From Hymenobacter lapidarius (lineage in GTDB: Bacteria; Bacteroidota; Bacteroidia; Cytophagales; Hymenobacteraceae), in the NCBI RefSeq assembly GCF_001816145.1, contig NZ_MDZB01000022.1, forward strand, positions 1 to 64,000: 64,000 bases of DNA, given 5' to 3'. A program made the position numbers and the translations under genes. Below the pieces are notes generated by a model. That model made no database searches, was not told where the DNA came from, and saw nothing but the letters and a program-made list of their open reading frames with translations. How positions within the stretch are numbered: position 1 is the stretch's first letter; every line of letters starts with the position of its first letter. Positions 8,700 to 17,223 of this stretch are shown piece by piece.

Positions 8700-11282
8700 T
8701 TACCCCTCGGCCCGCAGCACTTCCAGCGGGGAGCGGCGCAGCACGTCGCGGCTGTTGAATAAGCCAATACCTGCTGTGAGCACCGTGACCAACGCAGCTA
8801 GGCCCAGCAGCGGCAGCACCGCCGGCCCAAAGCCCACTTCAAATACCCACACCGCCAGCGCCCAGGCCGCCAACACGGCCAGCCCAATGCCCGCCAGCGA
8901 GGCCAGTAGCCCCAGCAGGCCGTACTCGACCAGCGTAATGCGCAGTATTTGCCGCCGACTAGCGCCCAGCGTGCGCAGCAACACACTCTCGCGCACCCGT
9001 TGGTACCGGCTGATAACCACTGAGCTGCTCAGCACCAGCAACCCCGTGAGAATGCTGAAGCCGGCCATGAAACGAACCACAAAGGAAATTTTGCCCAGAA
9101 TATCCTCCACCGTGCTCAATATCAGCCCCAGGTCGATGGCCGACACGTTGGGGAACTGCTGCACCAGGTTCTGCTGCACCGTGGCCAGCGCGGCCGTGGT
9201 GTTGGTGCGCGTGAGCAGCACGTGGAATTGTGGCGCCTGCTCCAGCACGCCCGCCGGAAACACCACCAGAAAGCTCGGCTCTACCCGGCTGCGGTCAAGC
9301 TCGCGCGTGCCGCCCACAATGGTGCGGAGCGGCGCGCCCTGCACGTTGAAATCCAGCGTGTCGCCCAGCTTGAGCTTGGCCCGTTCCAGATAGCCGGATT
9401 CCACCGAGATGAGCGGAGTGCCATCGGGTCCGCGGGTGGGGGCGGTGCCGGCTAGGAGCTTCTCCGAGGCGTTGAGGGAGTCGCGGTAGGTCACGCGGTA
9501 CTCGCGGGTGAGCACCCAGGGCGGAATGCCAGTGGTCGTGTCTTTTTTGAGCACCGTGGTGCTGCGGCCGTTGATGGCCGTCAGGCGCATGGTCACGATG
9601 GGCACCTGCAGGAGCACCGGCAATTGCTGCCTGGTGAGCAGGTCTTTCACGCCCGCCAGCTGTTCCGACTGAATATCAAAAAGCACCAGATTGGCCTGCG
9701 AGCCCTGCGAAGCCAGCTGCACGCGCCCCAGCAACAGCGCCTGGGTCAGGAAAAGCGTGGCCAGCAGAAAGGTGCCCAGCCCCACGGAGGTAACCAGTGT
9801 AAGCGTCTGGTTCTGGGGGCGGTATAAGTTGGCCAGCCCCTGCCGCCACACGTAGCCCCAGCCCGACGGGAAAAACCGCCGCACCAGCAGCATCAGCAGG
9901 CGGCCCATGCCGGCCAGTGCGGCAAAAGCCACCAGCAGCCCCGCCCCAAAGCCCAGCGTGAGCTTCCAGCTGTGGGTTTGGTTGTAGGCAAAGCCCAGAA
10001 TGAACAGGCCAATTACGGCCAGCACCACGCCCCGAATGGGGTCGGGGGTGCTGGTGTCGTCTTCGAAAGCCACCCGCAGCACCCGCAGCGGCGATACCCG
10101 CCGGATGCTAAGCAGCGGCAGCAGCGCAAACAGCACGGCCATGAGCAAGCCCGTGGCCAGCCCCATCAGCACGGCCGGCCACGAAACGCTCACCGTAATC
10201 GCCACCGGCAAAAAATCGCCTAGCACGCGGGGCAGCACGCTTTGTACGGCCGCTCCCAGGGCCGCGCCCAGCACGGCCCCCACCAGCCCCAGCCCGGCAG
10301 TTTGAATGAGGTAAATGAGCAGCGCCTGCTTCCCGCTGGCGCCCAGGCAGCGCAGCACGGCCACGGCGGCCAGCTTTTCGCGCACGTACAGGTTCACGGC
10401 GCTGGCCACGCCCACGCAGCCCAGCAGCAGCGCCACAAAAGCCACCAAGCTCAGGTAGCGGGTGAGGTCGGCGAAGGAGCGGCCCACTTGCTGCTGACGC
10501 CCCGCCACGGTATCCGCGTCGATATCGGCCTGGTCGAGCTGCACTTGCAGGGTTTTTACCACGGCCGCCACGTCGGTGCCGGGCGCAAACTGGTACGAGC
10601 GTCGGTATTGCACGCGGCTGCCCCGCTGCACCAGGCCCGTGCCCATTACAAGCGCCGCCGGTATGAACACCGTGGGCGCCACCGCCGAGGCGAAGCCCGA
10701 CTGCCCCGGCGTCTTCAGCACCCGCCCAATGATGGGCAGAATAATGCGGCCCACCTGCACGGAGTCACCCACTTTGGCCCCAAACTGGGTCAGCAGCACG
10801 TCATCGACCAAGGCCCCCGGCGCGGCGCCCGCCCGGCCAAATTGCCGCGCCGCGCTGCGCGGCTCGGTTTCCCAATCGCCGTAGAAAAAGCCGCCGCTGC
10901 GGGCCCGCACTTGGGCCAGCCGCACGCCCCGGCCCGGCCGGAACTCCACCAGCGAAGCAAAAGCCACCTCCCGGGTGCGGGCCACCCCAAGGCCGCGCAA
11001 CCGGGGCTCCAGGGTGCGGCTAAAGGGCTGATTGGCCGATAATACCAAATCGGCGCCCAGCAGCTCGCGCGCCTGGTCGTCGATGCTGCGCGCCAGGTTG
11101 TCGCCAAAGGAATTGATGCCTACCAGCGCCGCAATGCCCAGCACAATGCTGGCCATGAAGAGCAGGAGGCGGGCGCGGCTGCGGCGGCTGTCGCGCCAGG
11201 CCATGCGAAACAGCCAGCTCGCGGCGGGCCGGGCGGGCGGCGGCGGGCTATGCACTGGGCTGGGCATGAGCGGCATTGGCAT
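8700..11282 (-). CDS. ybbP: ABC transporter permease, YbbP/FtsX-like
   Basis: 860 aa, slightly longer than E. coli YbbP. One TM follows the N-terminal cytoplasmic stretch (LLLFMASIVLGIAALVG), then a large periplasmic domain, a cluster of TMs at about 280-520, a second periplasmic domain, and C-terminal TMs: the two FtsX-type modules (MacB_PCD plus FtsX) of the type VII ABC superfamily. It overlaps the ATPase gene by 35 bases, so the two are translationally coupled. The complex probably works as a mechanotransmission pump or lipid/lipoprotein extractor rather than a classical transporter. The divergent tesA gene conserves the E. coli tesA-ybbAP neighbourhood, which supports the assignment. No evidence here for the substrate. 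Confidence 0.92.
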   Translation of the reverse strand: MPMPLMPSPVHSPPPPARPAASWLFRMAWRDSRRSRARLLLFMASIVLGIAALVGINSFGDNLARSIDDQARELLGADLVLSANQPFSRTLEPRLRGLGVARTREVAFASLVEFRPGRGVRLAQVRARSGGFFYGDWETEPRSAARQFGRAGAAPGALVDDVLLTQFGAKVGDSVQVGRIILPIIGRVLKTPGQSGFASAVAPTVFIPAALVMGTGLVQRGSRVQYRRSYQFAPGTDVAAVVKTLQVQLDQADIDADTVAGRQQQVGRSFADLTRYLSLVAFVALLLGCVGVASAVNLYVREKLAAVAVLRCLGASGKQALLIYLIQTAGLGLVGAVLGAALGAAVQSVLPRVLGDFLPVAITVSVSWPAVLMGLATGLLMAVLFALLPLLSIRRVSPLRVLRVAFEDDTSTPDPIRGVVLAVIGLFILGFAYNQTHSWKLTLGFGAGLLVAFAALAGMGRLLMLLVRRFFPSGWGYVWRQGLANLYRPQNQTLTLVTSVGLGTFLLATLFLTQALLLGRVQLASQGSQANLVLFDIQSEQLAGVKDLLTRQQLPVLLQVPIVTMRLTAINGRSTTVLKKDTTTGIPPWVLTREYRVTYRDSLNASEKLLAGTAPTRGPDGTPLISVESGYLERAKLKLGDTLDFNVQGAPLRTIVGGTRELDRSRVEPSFLVVFPAGVLEQAPQFHVLLTRTNTTAALATVQQNLVQQFPNVSAIDLGLILSTVEDILGKISFVVRFMAGFSILTGLLVLSSSVVISRYQRVRESVLLRTLGASRRQILRITLVEYGLLGLLASLAGIGLAVLAAWALAVWVFEVGFGPAVLPLLGLAALVTVLTAGIGLFNSRDVLRRSPLEVLRAEG

Positions 11283-11949
11283 AGTCGGCCAGCACGGCCC
11301 CGCCGCGCAGGCGCATGGTGCGTTGGGTGCGGGCCGCCAGGTCCAGGTCGTGGGTCACGAGCACCAGCGTGGTGCCGGCTTCGCGGTTGAGGTCGAACAG
11401 CAGGCTGACGACCCGTTCGCTGGTATCGGGGTCGAGGTTGCCGGTGGGCTCGTCGGCAAAGAGCACCGCCGGGCGGTTAGCGAAGGCCCGGGCCAACGAG
11501 ACGCGCTGCTGCTCCCCGCCCGAAAGCTGGGCGGGGTAGTGCTGGGCGCGGTCGGCCAGGCCCACGCGGTCGAGTAGGGCCAGGGCGGTTTTAGCGGCGC
11601 CGCGCTGCCCGCGCAGCTCCAGCGGCACCAGCACGTTTTCAAGGGCCGTGAGGGTAGGCAGCAGCTGGAAATTCTGGAAAATAAAGCCCACGTGCTGGTT
11701 GCGTACGGCCGCCCGCTGGTCTTCGCTCAGGCTGTCGAGCTGGATGCCATTGAGCCAGACGCTGCCGGACGTGGCCCGGTCCAGGCCGGCGCACAGGCCG
11801 AGCAGCGTGGTTTTGCCCGAGCCCGAAGGCCCCACAATCGCAAAAGTGTCGGCGGGCTGCAGCTCGAAGCTGACGGCTTGCAGCACCGTAAGCTCATGGC
11901 CCGCACTGGCGTAGGTTTTGGTAAGGTTATCGACGCGAAGAATGCTCAT
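11248..11949 (-). CDS. ybbA: ABC transporter ATP-binding protein, YbbA/LolD-like
   Basis: 233 aa with every ABC ATPase motif: Walker A GPSGSGKTT (about 40-48), Q-loop in FIFQNFQLLP, signature LSGGEQQR, Walker B VLFADEPTGNLD, H-loop THD. Sequence type is the MacB/LolD/YbbA family. First gene of a two-gene operon with the overlapping permease. The divergent intergenic region to tesA is 190 bases. Predicted cytoplasmic, driving the YbbP permease. LolD-like alternatives are less likely because the permease is a single large YbbP-type chain and a tesA gene sits next door. Confidence 0.93.
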   Translation of the reverse strand: MSILRVDNLTKTYASAGHELTVLQAVSFELQPADTFAIVGPSGSGKTTLLGLCAGLDRATSGSVWLNGIQLDSLSEDQRAAVRNQHVGFIFQNFQLLPTLTALENVLVPLELRGQRGAAKTALALLDRVGLADRAQHYPAQLSGGEQQRVSLARAFANRPAVLFADEPTGNLDPDTSERVVSLLFDLNREAGTTLVLVTHDLDLAARTQRTMRLRGGAVLADYANAAHAQPSA

Positions 11950-12139
11950 GCAAAAAAATAAATCGGGGATGAATAGCCGCCCCCCGGCGAGAACGGGAGC
12001 CGAAAGGACCCAGCCGGCAGTTCCGTCGGGCGTTTTAATTACCAGTAAAGACGTAACCGGTCCGCCCGCCGTTCGTTACGAACAGGCAAGACGCCAAAAC
12101 CCTGGCGATGTTTTCTGCCTTTACGGCTTCGGTCCCCAA

Positions 12140-12844
12140 ATGCTGCCCATGATTGTTGTTCGCTCCTGCGTTGCCGCTCTGCTTGCCCTGGCCTTGGGCG
12201 CCTGCAACTCCAATACCACTGCCGATGCCCCGGCGGCGGCGCCCGCAGCTGCCCCGGCCCGCACGCCGGCCGCGCCACCCACGGCCGCCACCGGAAAAAA
12301 GCGCCTGCTGTTTTTCGGCAACAGCCTCACGGCCGGCTACGGCGTGGAGCCCGACCAGGCCTTCCCGGCACTAATCGGCGAAAAATTAGATTCGCTCAAG
12401 CTGAAGTACGAAGTCATCAACGCCGGCCTGAGTGGCGAAACCACGGCCGGCGGCCGCAGCCGCGTGGGCTGGGTGCTGCGCCAGCCCGTGGACATATTCG
12501 TATTGGAGTTGGGCGGCAACGACGGCCTGCGTGGTCTGCCGCTCACCGCCACGCGCCGCAACCTGTTGGCCATCATCGACACGGTGCGCCGCCGCAGCCC
12601 CGGCGCGCAAATTGTACTGGCCGGCATGCAGATTCCGCCCAATCTGGGGATAGCCTACGCCGCTGATTTCAAATTACTCTACCAGGAAATTGCGAAAGAA
12701 AAGGGCCTGGTCCTGATTCCCTTCCTGCTGGAAGGCGTGGGCGGGGAGCGCCGCCTGAACCAGCAAGATGGTATCCACCCAACGCCCGCCGGGCACCGCA
12801 TGGTAGCCCGCACGGTGTGGGCAGTGCTGCAGCCACTTATCTGA
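12140..12844 (+). CDS. tesA: TesA-type SGNH esterase/thioesterase lipoprotein
   Basis: 234 aa from ATG 12140 (ATG 12149 also possible). The signal ends in lipobox LALGAC, so it is a predicted lipoprotein; an Ala/Pro-rich linker follows. SGNH blocks: FFGNSLTAGYG, NAGLSGETTAGG, LGGNDGLRG (identical to E. coli TesA over this stretch) and DGIHPTPAGH. Family activity is acyl-CoA thioesterase/lysophospholipase/arylesterase; here it should sit on a membrane face. Divergent from ybbAP exactly as tesA is in enterobacteria, which makes this copy, and not 7031-7711, the likely ortholog. A frame extending upstream to 11918 overlaps ybbA and places the signal peptide internally, so it was not used. Confidence 0.92.
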   Translation: MLPMIVVRSCVAALLALALGACNSNTTADAPAAAPAAAPARTPAAPPTAATGKKRLLFFGNSLTAGYGVEPDQAFPALIGEKLDSLKLKYEVINAGLSGETTAGGRSRVGWVLRQPVDIFVLELGGNDGLRGLPLTATRRNLLAIIDTVRRRSPGAQIVLAGMQIPPNLGIAYAADFKLLYQEIAKEKGLVLIPFLLEGVGGERRLNQQDGIHPTPAGHRMVARTVWAVLQPLI

Positions 12845-12861
12845 ACCGCGGATTTATCAGA

Positions 12862-13089
12862 TTAGATAACCCGCAATCCGTCCACGTCCACTTCGTCGCG
12901 CAGCAGCTCTAGGTTGCGGTAGGCGAGGGGGCGGCCTGAGTCGGTGCTTAGGTTGGGAAGGGTGGTCCGGGCGGCATCCAGGGTGAGCTGGGTGAGCTTG
13001 CGCTCGCCGAGGTAAATGGCCACGGGCCGGCCCTGGCGGTTGTCGTGGGCGGCCAGGACGTGGTCTATTTCGGCCAGAATGGTGCTCAT
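12862..13089 (-). CDS. Small hypothetical protein
   Basis: 75 aa, starting MSTILAEIDHVLAAHD. No signal peptide or TM; mixed alpha/beta, with an internal GERKLTQLTLDAARTTLP segment. I do not recognise the family. Composition matches the host. It lies tail-to-tail with tesA (17 bases apart) and head-to-head with murI, so it has its own transcription. A longer overlapping frame on the same strand (12857-13372) runs into the murI promoter and looks like a shadow. Confidence 0.5.
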   Translation of the reverse strand: MSTILAEIDHVLAAHDNRQGRPVAIYLGERKLTQLTLDAARTTLPNLSTDSGRPLAYRNLELLRDEVDVDGLRVI

Positions 13090-13195
13090 GGGAATGATGG
13101 TCCTGAAGGGGGACGAAATATAGGAGATTTATAAGAATCGGGCCGGCGCGGCGTGAAAAGCTGCTTCGCGTCGCGGGCAAGGTCGGGCCCCGGCC

Positions 13196-13203
13196 TACCT
13201 TTG
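13196..13203 (+). promoter_or_regulatory. Bacteroidota -7 box upstream of murI
   Basis: TACCTTTG matches TAnnTTTG. Transcription would start about 13208-13212, right at the first possible ATG, which favours either a leaderless mRNA or use of the second ATG at 13250. Confidence 0.5.
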
Positions 13204-13207
13204 CCGC

Positions 13208-14065
13208 ATGACAACTGCAGCTGCTTCGCCCGCTGGTTTGCCCACGGCCATGGCCCGAGACTCCCGGCCCATCGGCATGTTCGATTCCGGAATTGGCGGC
13301 CTCACCGTGGCCCGGGCCGTGGCCCGGCGCCTGCCGCACGAGCGAATAGTGTACTTCGGCGATACGGCCCACCTGCCGTACGGCGACAAAAGCGCCGCTG
13401 CCATTCAGGCTTATTCCGTTAAGATTTGCGACCTGCTACTCCGCCAGCACTGCAAGCTCATTATGATTGCCTGCAACTCGGCTTCGGCCGCCGCTTATGA
13501 GCTGGTGCGCGAGTACGTGGGCTCTAAAGCGCGGGTGCTCAACGTTATTGACCCCATAGTGGCGCATCTGGGCCGGGCCTACGCCGGCCGCCGCGTGGGC
13601 CTCATTGGCACGAAGCAGACGGTGAACTCCAACGTGTACAAAAAGAAGGTAGACGAGCTCGACGCCGGCGTGGACCTGCAGTCCCTGGCCACGCCACTGC
13701 TCGTGCCCATGATAGAGGAAGGCTTTTTCAGCAATTCCATCAGCGACGATATCATTGGCACCTACCTCGGCAATGCCGCCCTGGCCGACATCGACGCGCT
13801 GGTGCTGGCCTGCACCCACTACCCGCTCATCAAGGACCAGATTGTGCGCTACTACCACGACCGGGTCGATGTGCTCGATGCCTCCGATGTGGTAGCTGCC
13901 GACGCCGAAGCCTACCTGGCGGCGCATGGGCTGCTGGCCCCGGCCGCCGCCACCCCGCCGGCGCATCATTTCTACGTTTCGGACTTCACCCGCTCGTTTG
14001 AGGAGAGCACGCGCATCTTCTTTGAGCAGGAAGTACACCTGGAGCATTACCCGCTCTGGGAGTGA
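13208..14065 (+). CDS. murI: Glutamate racemase
   Basis: 285 aa, standard length. Converts L- to D-glutamate for peptidoglycan in the cytoplasm by a cofactor-free two-base mechanism. Motifs: FDSGIGGL near the N-terminus (the D assists catalysis), first catalytic cysteine C89 in ACNSAS, second C202 in ACTHYP. YFGDTAHLPYG is the conserved substrate-loop segment. Start choice is open: ATG 13208 gives 14 extra Ala-rich residues, while ATG 13250 (MARDSRPIGMFDSG) gives a more typical N-terminus and fits the -7 box at 13196. Monocistronic; the T9SS cargo gene follows after 144 bases. Confidence 0.95.
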   Translation: MTTAAASPAGLPTAMARDSRPIGMFDSGIGGLTVARAVARRLPHERIVYFGDTAHLPYGDKSAAAIQAYSVKICDLLLRQHCKLIMIACNSASAAAYELVREYVGSKARVLNVIDPIVAHLGRAYAGRRVGLIGTKQTVNSNVYKKKVDELDAGVDLQSLATPLLVPMIEEGFFSNSISDDIIGTYLGNAALADIDALVLACTHYPLIKDQIVRYYHDRVDVLDASDVVAADAEAYLAAHGLLAPAAATPPAHHFYVSDFTRSFEESTRIFFEQEVHLEHYPLWE

Positions 14066-14209
14066 GCCGCGGCGGCGCCTACGCCACTACGCCGCCGCCC
14101 GTCGTACTTCCAACCACCCATATATTTGGGAAACCGTAGTCCAAAGCTGTTCGCATTCATTCGTTCATCATCATCCACTTTTCTCTTTTTTTCACTCATT
14201 TTCAATACT

Positions 14210-16980
14210 ATGAAGCACTTTTTCACAACGCGGTTGCTGACTTGCCTGGCAATGCTGCTTTTGCTATTGCCGCTGGGCAGCAGCGCGCAGGCGCTAACCC
14301 AGGCCGACTTTACCGGACTCATTGTGCCGCAGTACATGGCCAGTGGCACTGCCACCCGCTTGCCGGTGCTCTTCCGGGCCACGGTGAGCAACCTGACCCC
14401 GTCTACCCTCTACCGGGCCTTCGTGCTGGGCGCTACCAATGCCACCACGGGCGGTGGCACGGTAGACTTTGGCGGCGCCATGAGTTCGGGTGCCGGCATT
14501 CCGGTGTTTATTAATGTCAGCACCACGGGCGTCGTTACCTACACGTCGGCCTCTACGGGCAACACCAATACGGACGGGAGCTACATGACCTTCACGACGG
14601 ACGCGGCCGGCGCCTACACGGGCTGGTTCGGCTTCCTGAATTCGGGCAATGCGCGCTACACCGCTGGCAACCTGATATTCCCGGCCATTACCCTGGCCAA
14701 AGATTCTGCGCCCGCCACGGTGGAGAAGCGGCTGGCTCTCAATCAGAGCATCATTACCCTGGACTTTGCCACCACTGGCACGGGCATTCAGGGCGCTTCC
14801 AGCGCCACGGCCGGCAACGCCGTCGCGCTCTACGACAACGTGGCGGGCACCGGCCGGCCGCTTGCCGCAACGGTGGTAGAAAACATCGGGGTAACGTTCG
14901 GCTCCGTTGTGCCTTTCTACTCGACCACAGCCGGCACCTGGAACAGCATTGTGCCCCGGGCCAATGCTGCAGGCGTGCAGCGCGTAGTAGAGTATTCGGT
15001 GGCTACTGGCGCTGTCCTCAACTGCAACAGCGACGCCGACGGCGTGTGGCCCTCCGGTGCAAATACCGTGAACCCCATGGGCGGTACTACTCCCGTTATG
15101 CTGACCGCCACCGACGCGCCTCTTAACGCGGGCTGCGCGGGGCCGGCCTCGGCTACCGTTACGGCTACTCCCGCCACCCTTACCGCATTCACCACCGCCG
15201 TTGGCACGGCTTCGGCTACGCAAACGGTTAGCGTAGGCGGTACTACCCTCACGGCAGGCGTAGTAGTTACGGCTCCGGCCGGCTACGAAGTGTCGCTGAG
15301 CGCGGCTTCCGGCTTCGCCGCTGCCGTCACCGTGCCGCAGACTGCGGGTACGGCTGCCGCTACCCCGGTGTACGTGCGCCTGACCGGTGCCACGCTTGGT
15401 ACCTACGCCGGCAACGTGACCGTGGCCAGCACCGGCGCTACCACCGTTAACGTAGCCGTAACCGGTACCGTGACCGCCGCCACGATTCCTGCTCCTACCA
15501 TCACCAGCTTCACGCCCGCCAGCGCCCAGGTTGGCGCTACCGTCACCATCACCGGCACCAATTTCACCAACGCCTCGGCGGTAACGCTGAGTGGGCTTGC
15601 CATCACCGGCTTCACGGTGGTCAATGCCACCACCATCACCTTCGTGGTGCCGGCCACGGCGGCCAGCGGCACCATTTCTGTAACCACGCCCGGCGGCACG
15701 GCCACCAGCACGGCCACCTTCACCGTGACGCCGCGGCGGTTCCGCCAACTATTTCGGCCCTGACGCCCAGCGCGCAAGTTGCGGGCGGCCCCGATGTTGT
15801 CCTCACCATCACCGGTACCGGTTTTACGCCCACTACCACGGTGAATTTCAACGGCGTGAACTACACCCAGACCAGCAGCACGGCTACTTCGTTGGTTGTC
15901 ACCATCCCGGCCAGTGCCCTGGCCACGGCCGGCAGCTTCCCCGTCACCGTCACCAACACGGCCGGAACGTCGAGCGCCTTCACGTTCACGGTGAGCAACC
16001 CCAGCACGGCGGGTGCTTTCGAGAACTTTGAAACCGGCACCAAAGGCAGTTACGCCGCCGGCGAGGTAACGCTGAACAGCGGCGTATGGAACTTCTCCGA
16101 AGCGCTGCTCGGTACGTCGTTTGCCGACAGGTTCAACGGCTTGAAATCGGCGCGAATCCGCGGCGGTGGATTCATCGCCATGAGTTTTGACAAGCCTACT
16201 GGCGCGGGCGTTGTCACCATCAATGCTGCGCTGTACGGAACCGATGCACCTGCTTCGTTCCTGCTGGAAATCTCAACAAACGGCGGCACGAGCTACACGG
16301 CGGTTTCGGGCGCGCCAGCAGTCCTCACCACAACGCTGACGCCTTACACCTTTACGGTAAACCAGGCTGGCAACGTGCGCTTGCGCATTTCCAGCACCAA
16401 CACCGTAGCGGGCTTCAACCCCCGTATCAGCATCGATGATATTTCCATTACCAACTTCACGGCCCCGGTGCTGGTGCCCACCATCACCAGCTTCACGCCC
16501 AGCACGGGCGGACCTGGTACGGCTGTTACCATCACAGGCACGAATTTCACGGGGGCTACGGCGGTGAAAATCGGCAGCTTTGCCGTGACCAACTTCACCG
16601 TGGTGTCGGCCACGAGCATTACGCTGGTTGTACCAGCCGGTACGGGCAGCGTGAGCGGCCTGCTCACCGTGACCACGCCCGGCGGCACGGCTACCAGCGC
16701 TGCTACCTTCAACTTGGTGTCGGCCACCTTGGCCAGCAAGGCCCTGCCCGGCCTCTCGGTATTCCCGAACCCCGCCACCGACCGCGTCACCGTGGCGCTG
16801 CCCAAGGCCGGTGCGGCCACGATAGCAATACGCGACCTGACCGGCCGCCTGGTACTGGCCCCCGCCGCCCTGGCTGCCAACCGCGAAGTACTCCTGCCCG
16901 CCGGCCTGGCCGCCGGTGTCTACCTGCTGGAAGTACAGCAGAATTCAGTTACGGCCATTCGCCGCATCCAGAAAAATTAG
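14210..16980 (+). pseudogene. T9SS-secreted IPT-domain protein, frameshifted as read
   Basis: Start ATG 14210 with a signal peptide (MKHFFTTRLLTCLAMLLLLL, SSAQA cleavage). The first frame runs to a stop at 15763. It holds a unique N-terminal domain, a beta-sandwich rich in T/A/G/V, and an IPT/TIG domain (PTITSFTPASAQVGATVTIT). A one-base loss near 15731-15739 shifts the frame; from 15736 the other frame continues in register (AVPPTISALTPSAQ) with a second IPT domain. Then come a jelly-roll-like region (about 16010-16460), a third IPT domain, and a type IX secretion sorting domain (LSVFPNPATDRVTV ... LPAGLAAGVYLLEV ... RRIQKN). Reconstructed length is about 923 aa. Expected to be outer-membrane translocated and surface-attached or released; function unknown, probably adhesion or matrix. 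The shift lies in a GC-rich run, so a sequencing error is a real possibility. Confidence 0.8.
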
Positions 16981-16987
16981 GGTGAAG

Positions 16988-17017
16988 CAGCCCGCCCTCC
17001 GAAAGGCAGGCGGGCTG
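16988..17017 (+). terminator. GC-rich hairpin after T9SS cargo gene
   Basis: CAGCCCGCC (16988-16996) and GGCGGGCTG (17009-17017) pair perfectly 8 bases after the stop codon. There is no strong T tract, so it may protect the 3' end or act with the next hairpin. Confidence 0.6.
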
Positions 17018-17030
17018 TTAAGTTCAAAGA

Positions 17031-17068
17031 AACAAAAAGGCCCCCGCTACGGCAGGGGCCTTTTTGTT
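17031..17068. terminator. Strong rho-independent terminator
   Basis: 14-bp arms AACAAAAAGGCCCC (17031-17044) and GGGGCCTTTTTGTT (17055-17068), 10-base loop, T tract. Symmetrical, so it can serve the minus-strand operon end as well. Confidence 0.9.
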
Positions 17069-17119
17069 TGGGGCTATGCGGCAAGCAGCCTCAGCAAAAG
17101 GCTCTGGCCTCACTCCTCT

Positions 17120-17159
17120 GTCATGCTGAGCTTGCGAAGCATCCTCTCACCGCAGAACT
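17120..17159. repeat. Half REP-like element
   Basis: GTCATGCTGAGCTTGCGAAG followed by a CATCCTCTCACCGCAGAACT tail; the tail reappears inverted inside the element at 27482-27583. Only one arm is present here. Confidence 0.6.
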
Positions 17160-17223
17160 AGGCATTCAGCTCTGCTTTCCTGCTGTGCGCGCAACGGCGC
17201 CCAGATTCCTGTGCTCCGAAATA

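Noticed and set aside
11918..12139. N-terminal extension of tesA to 11918
   Set aside because: It overlaps ybbA on the other strand, is low complexity, and precedes the lipoprotein signal.
14294..15748. 484 aa minus-strand frame opposite the T9SS cargo gene
   Set aside because: Composition is an Arg/Gly/His-rich shadow of a Thr/Ala-rich gene; no start context, signal or family motif.
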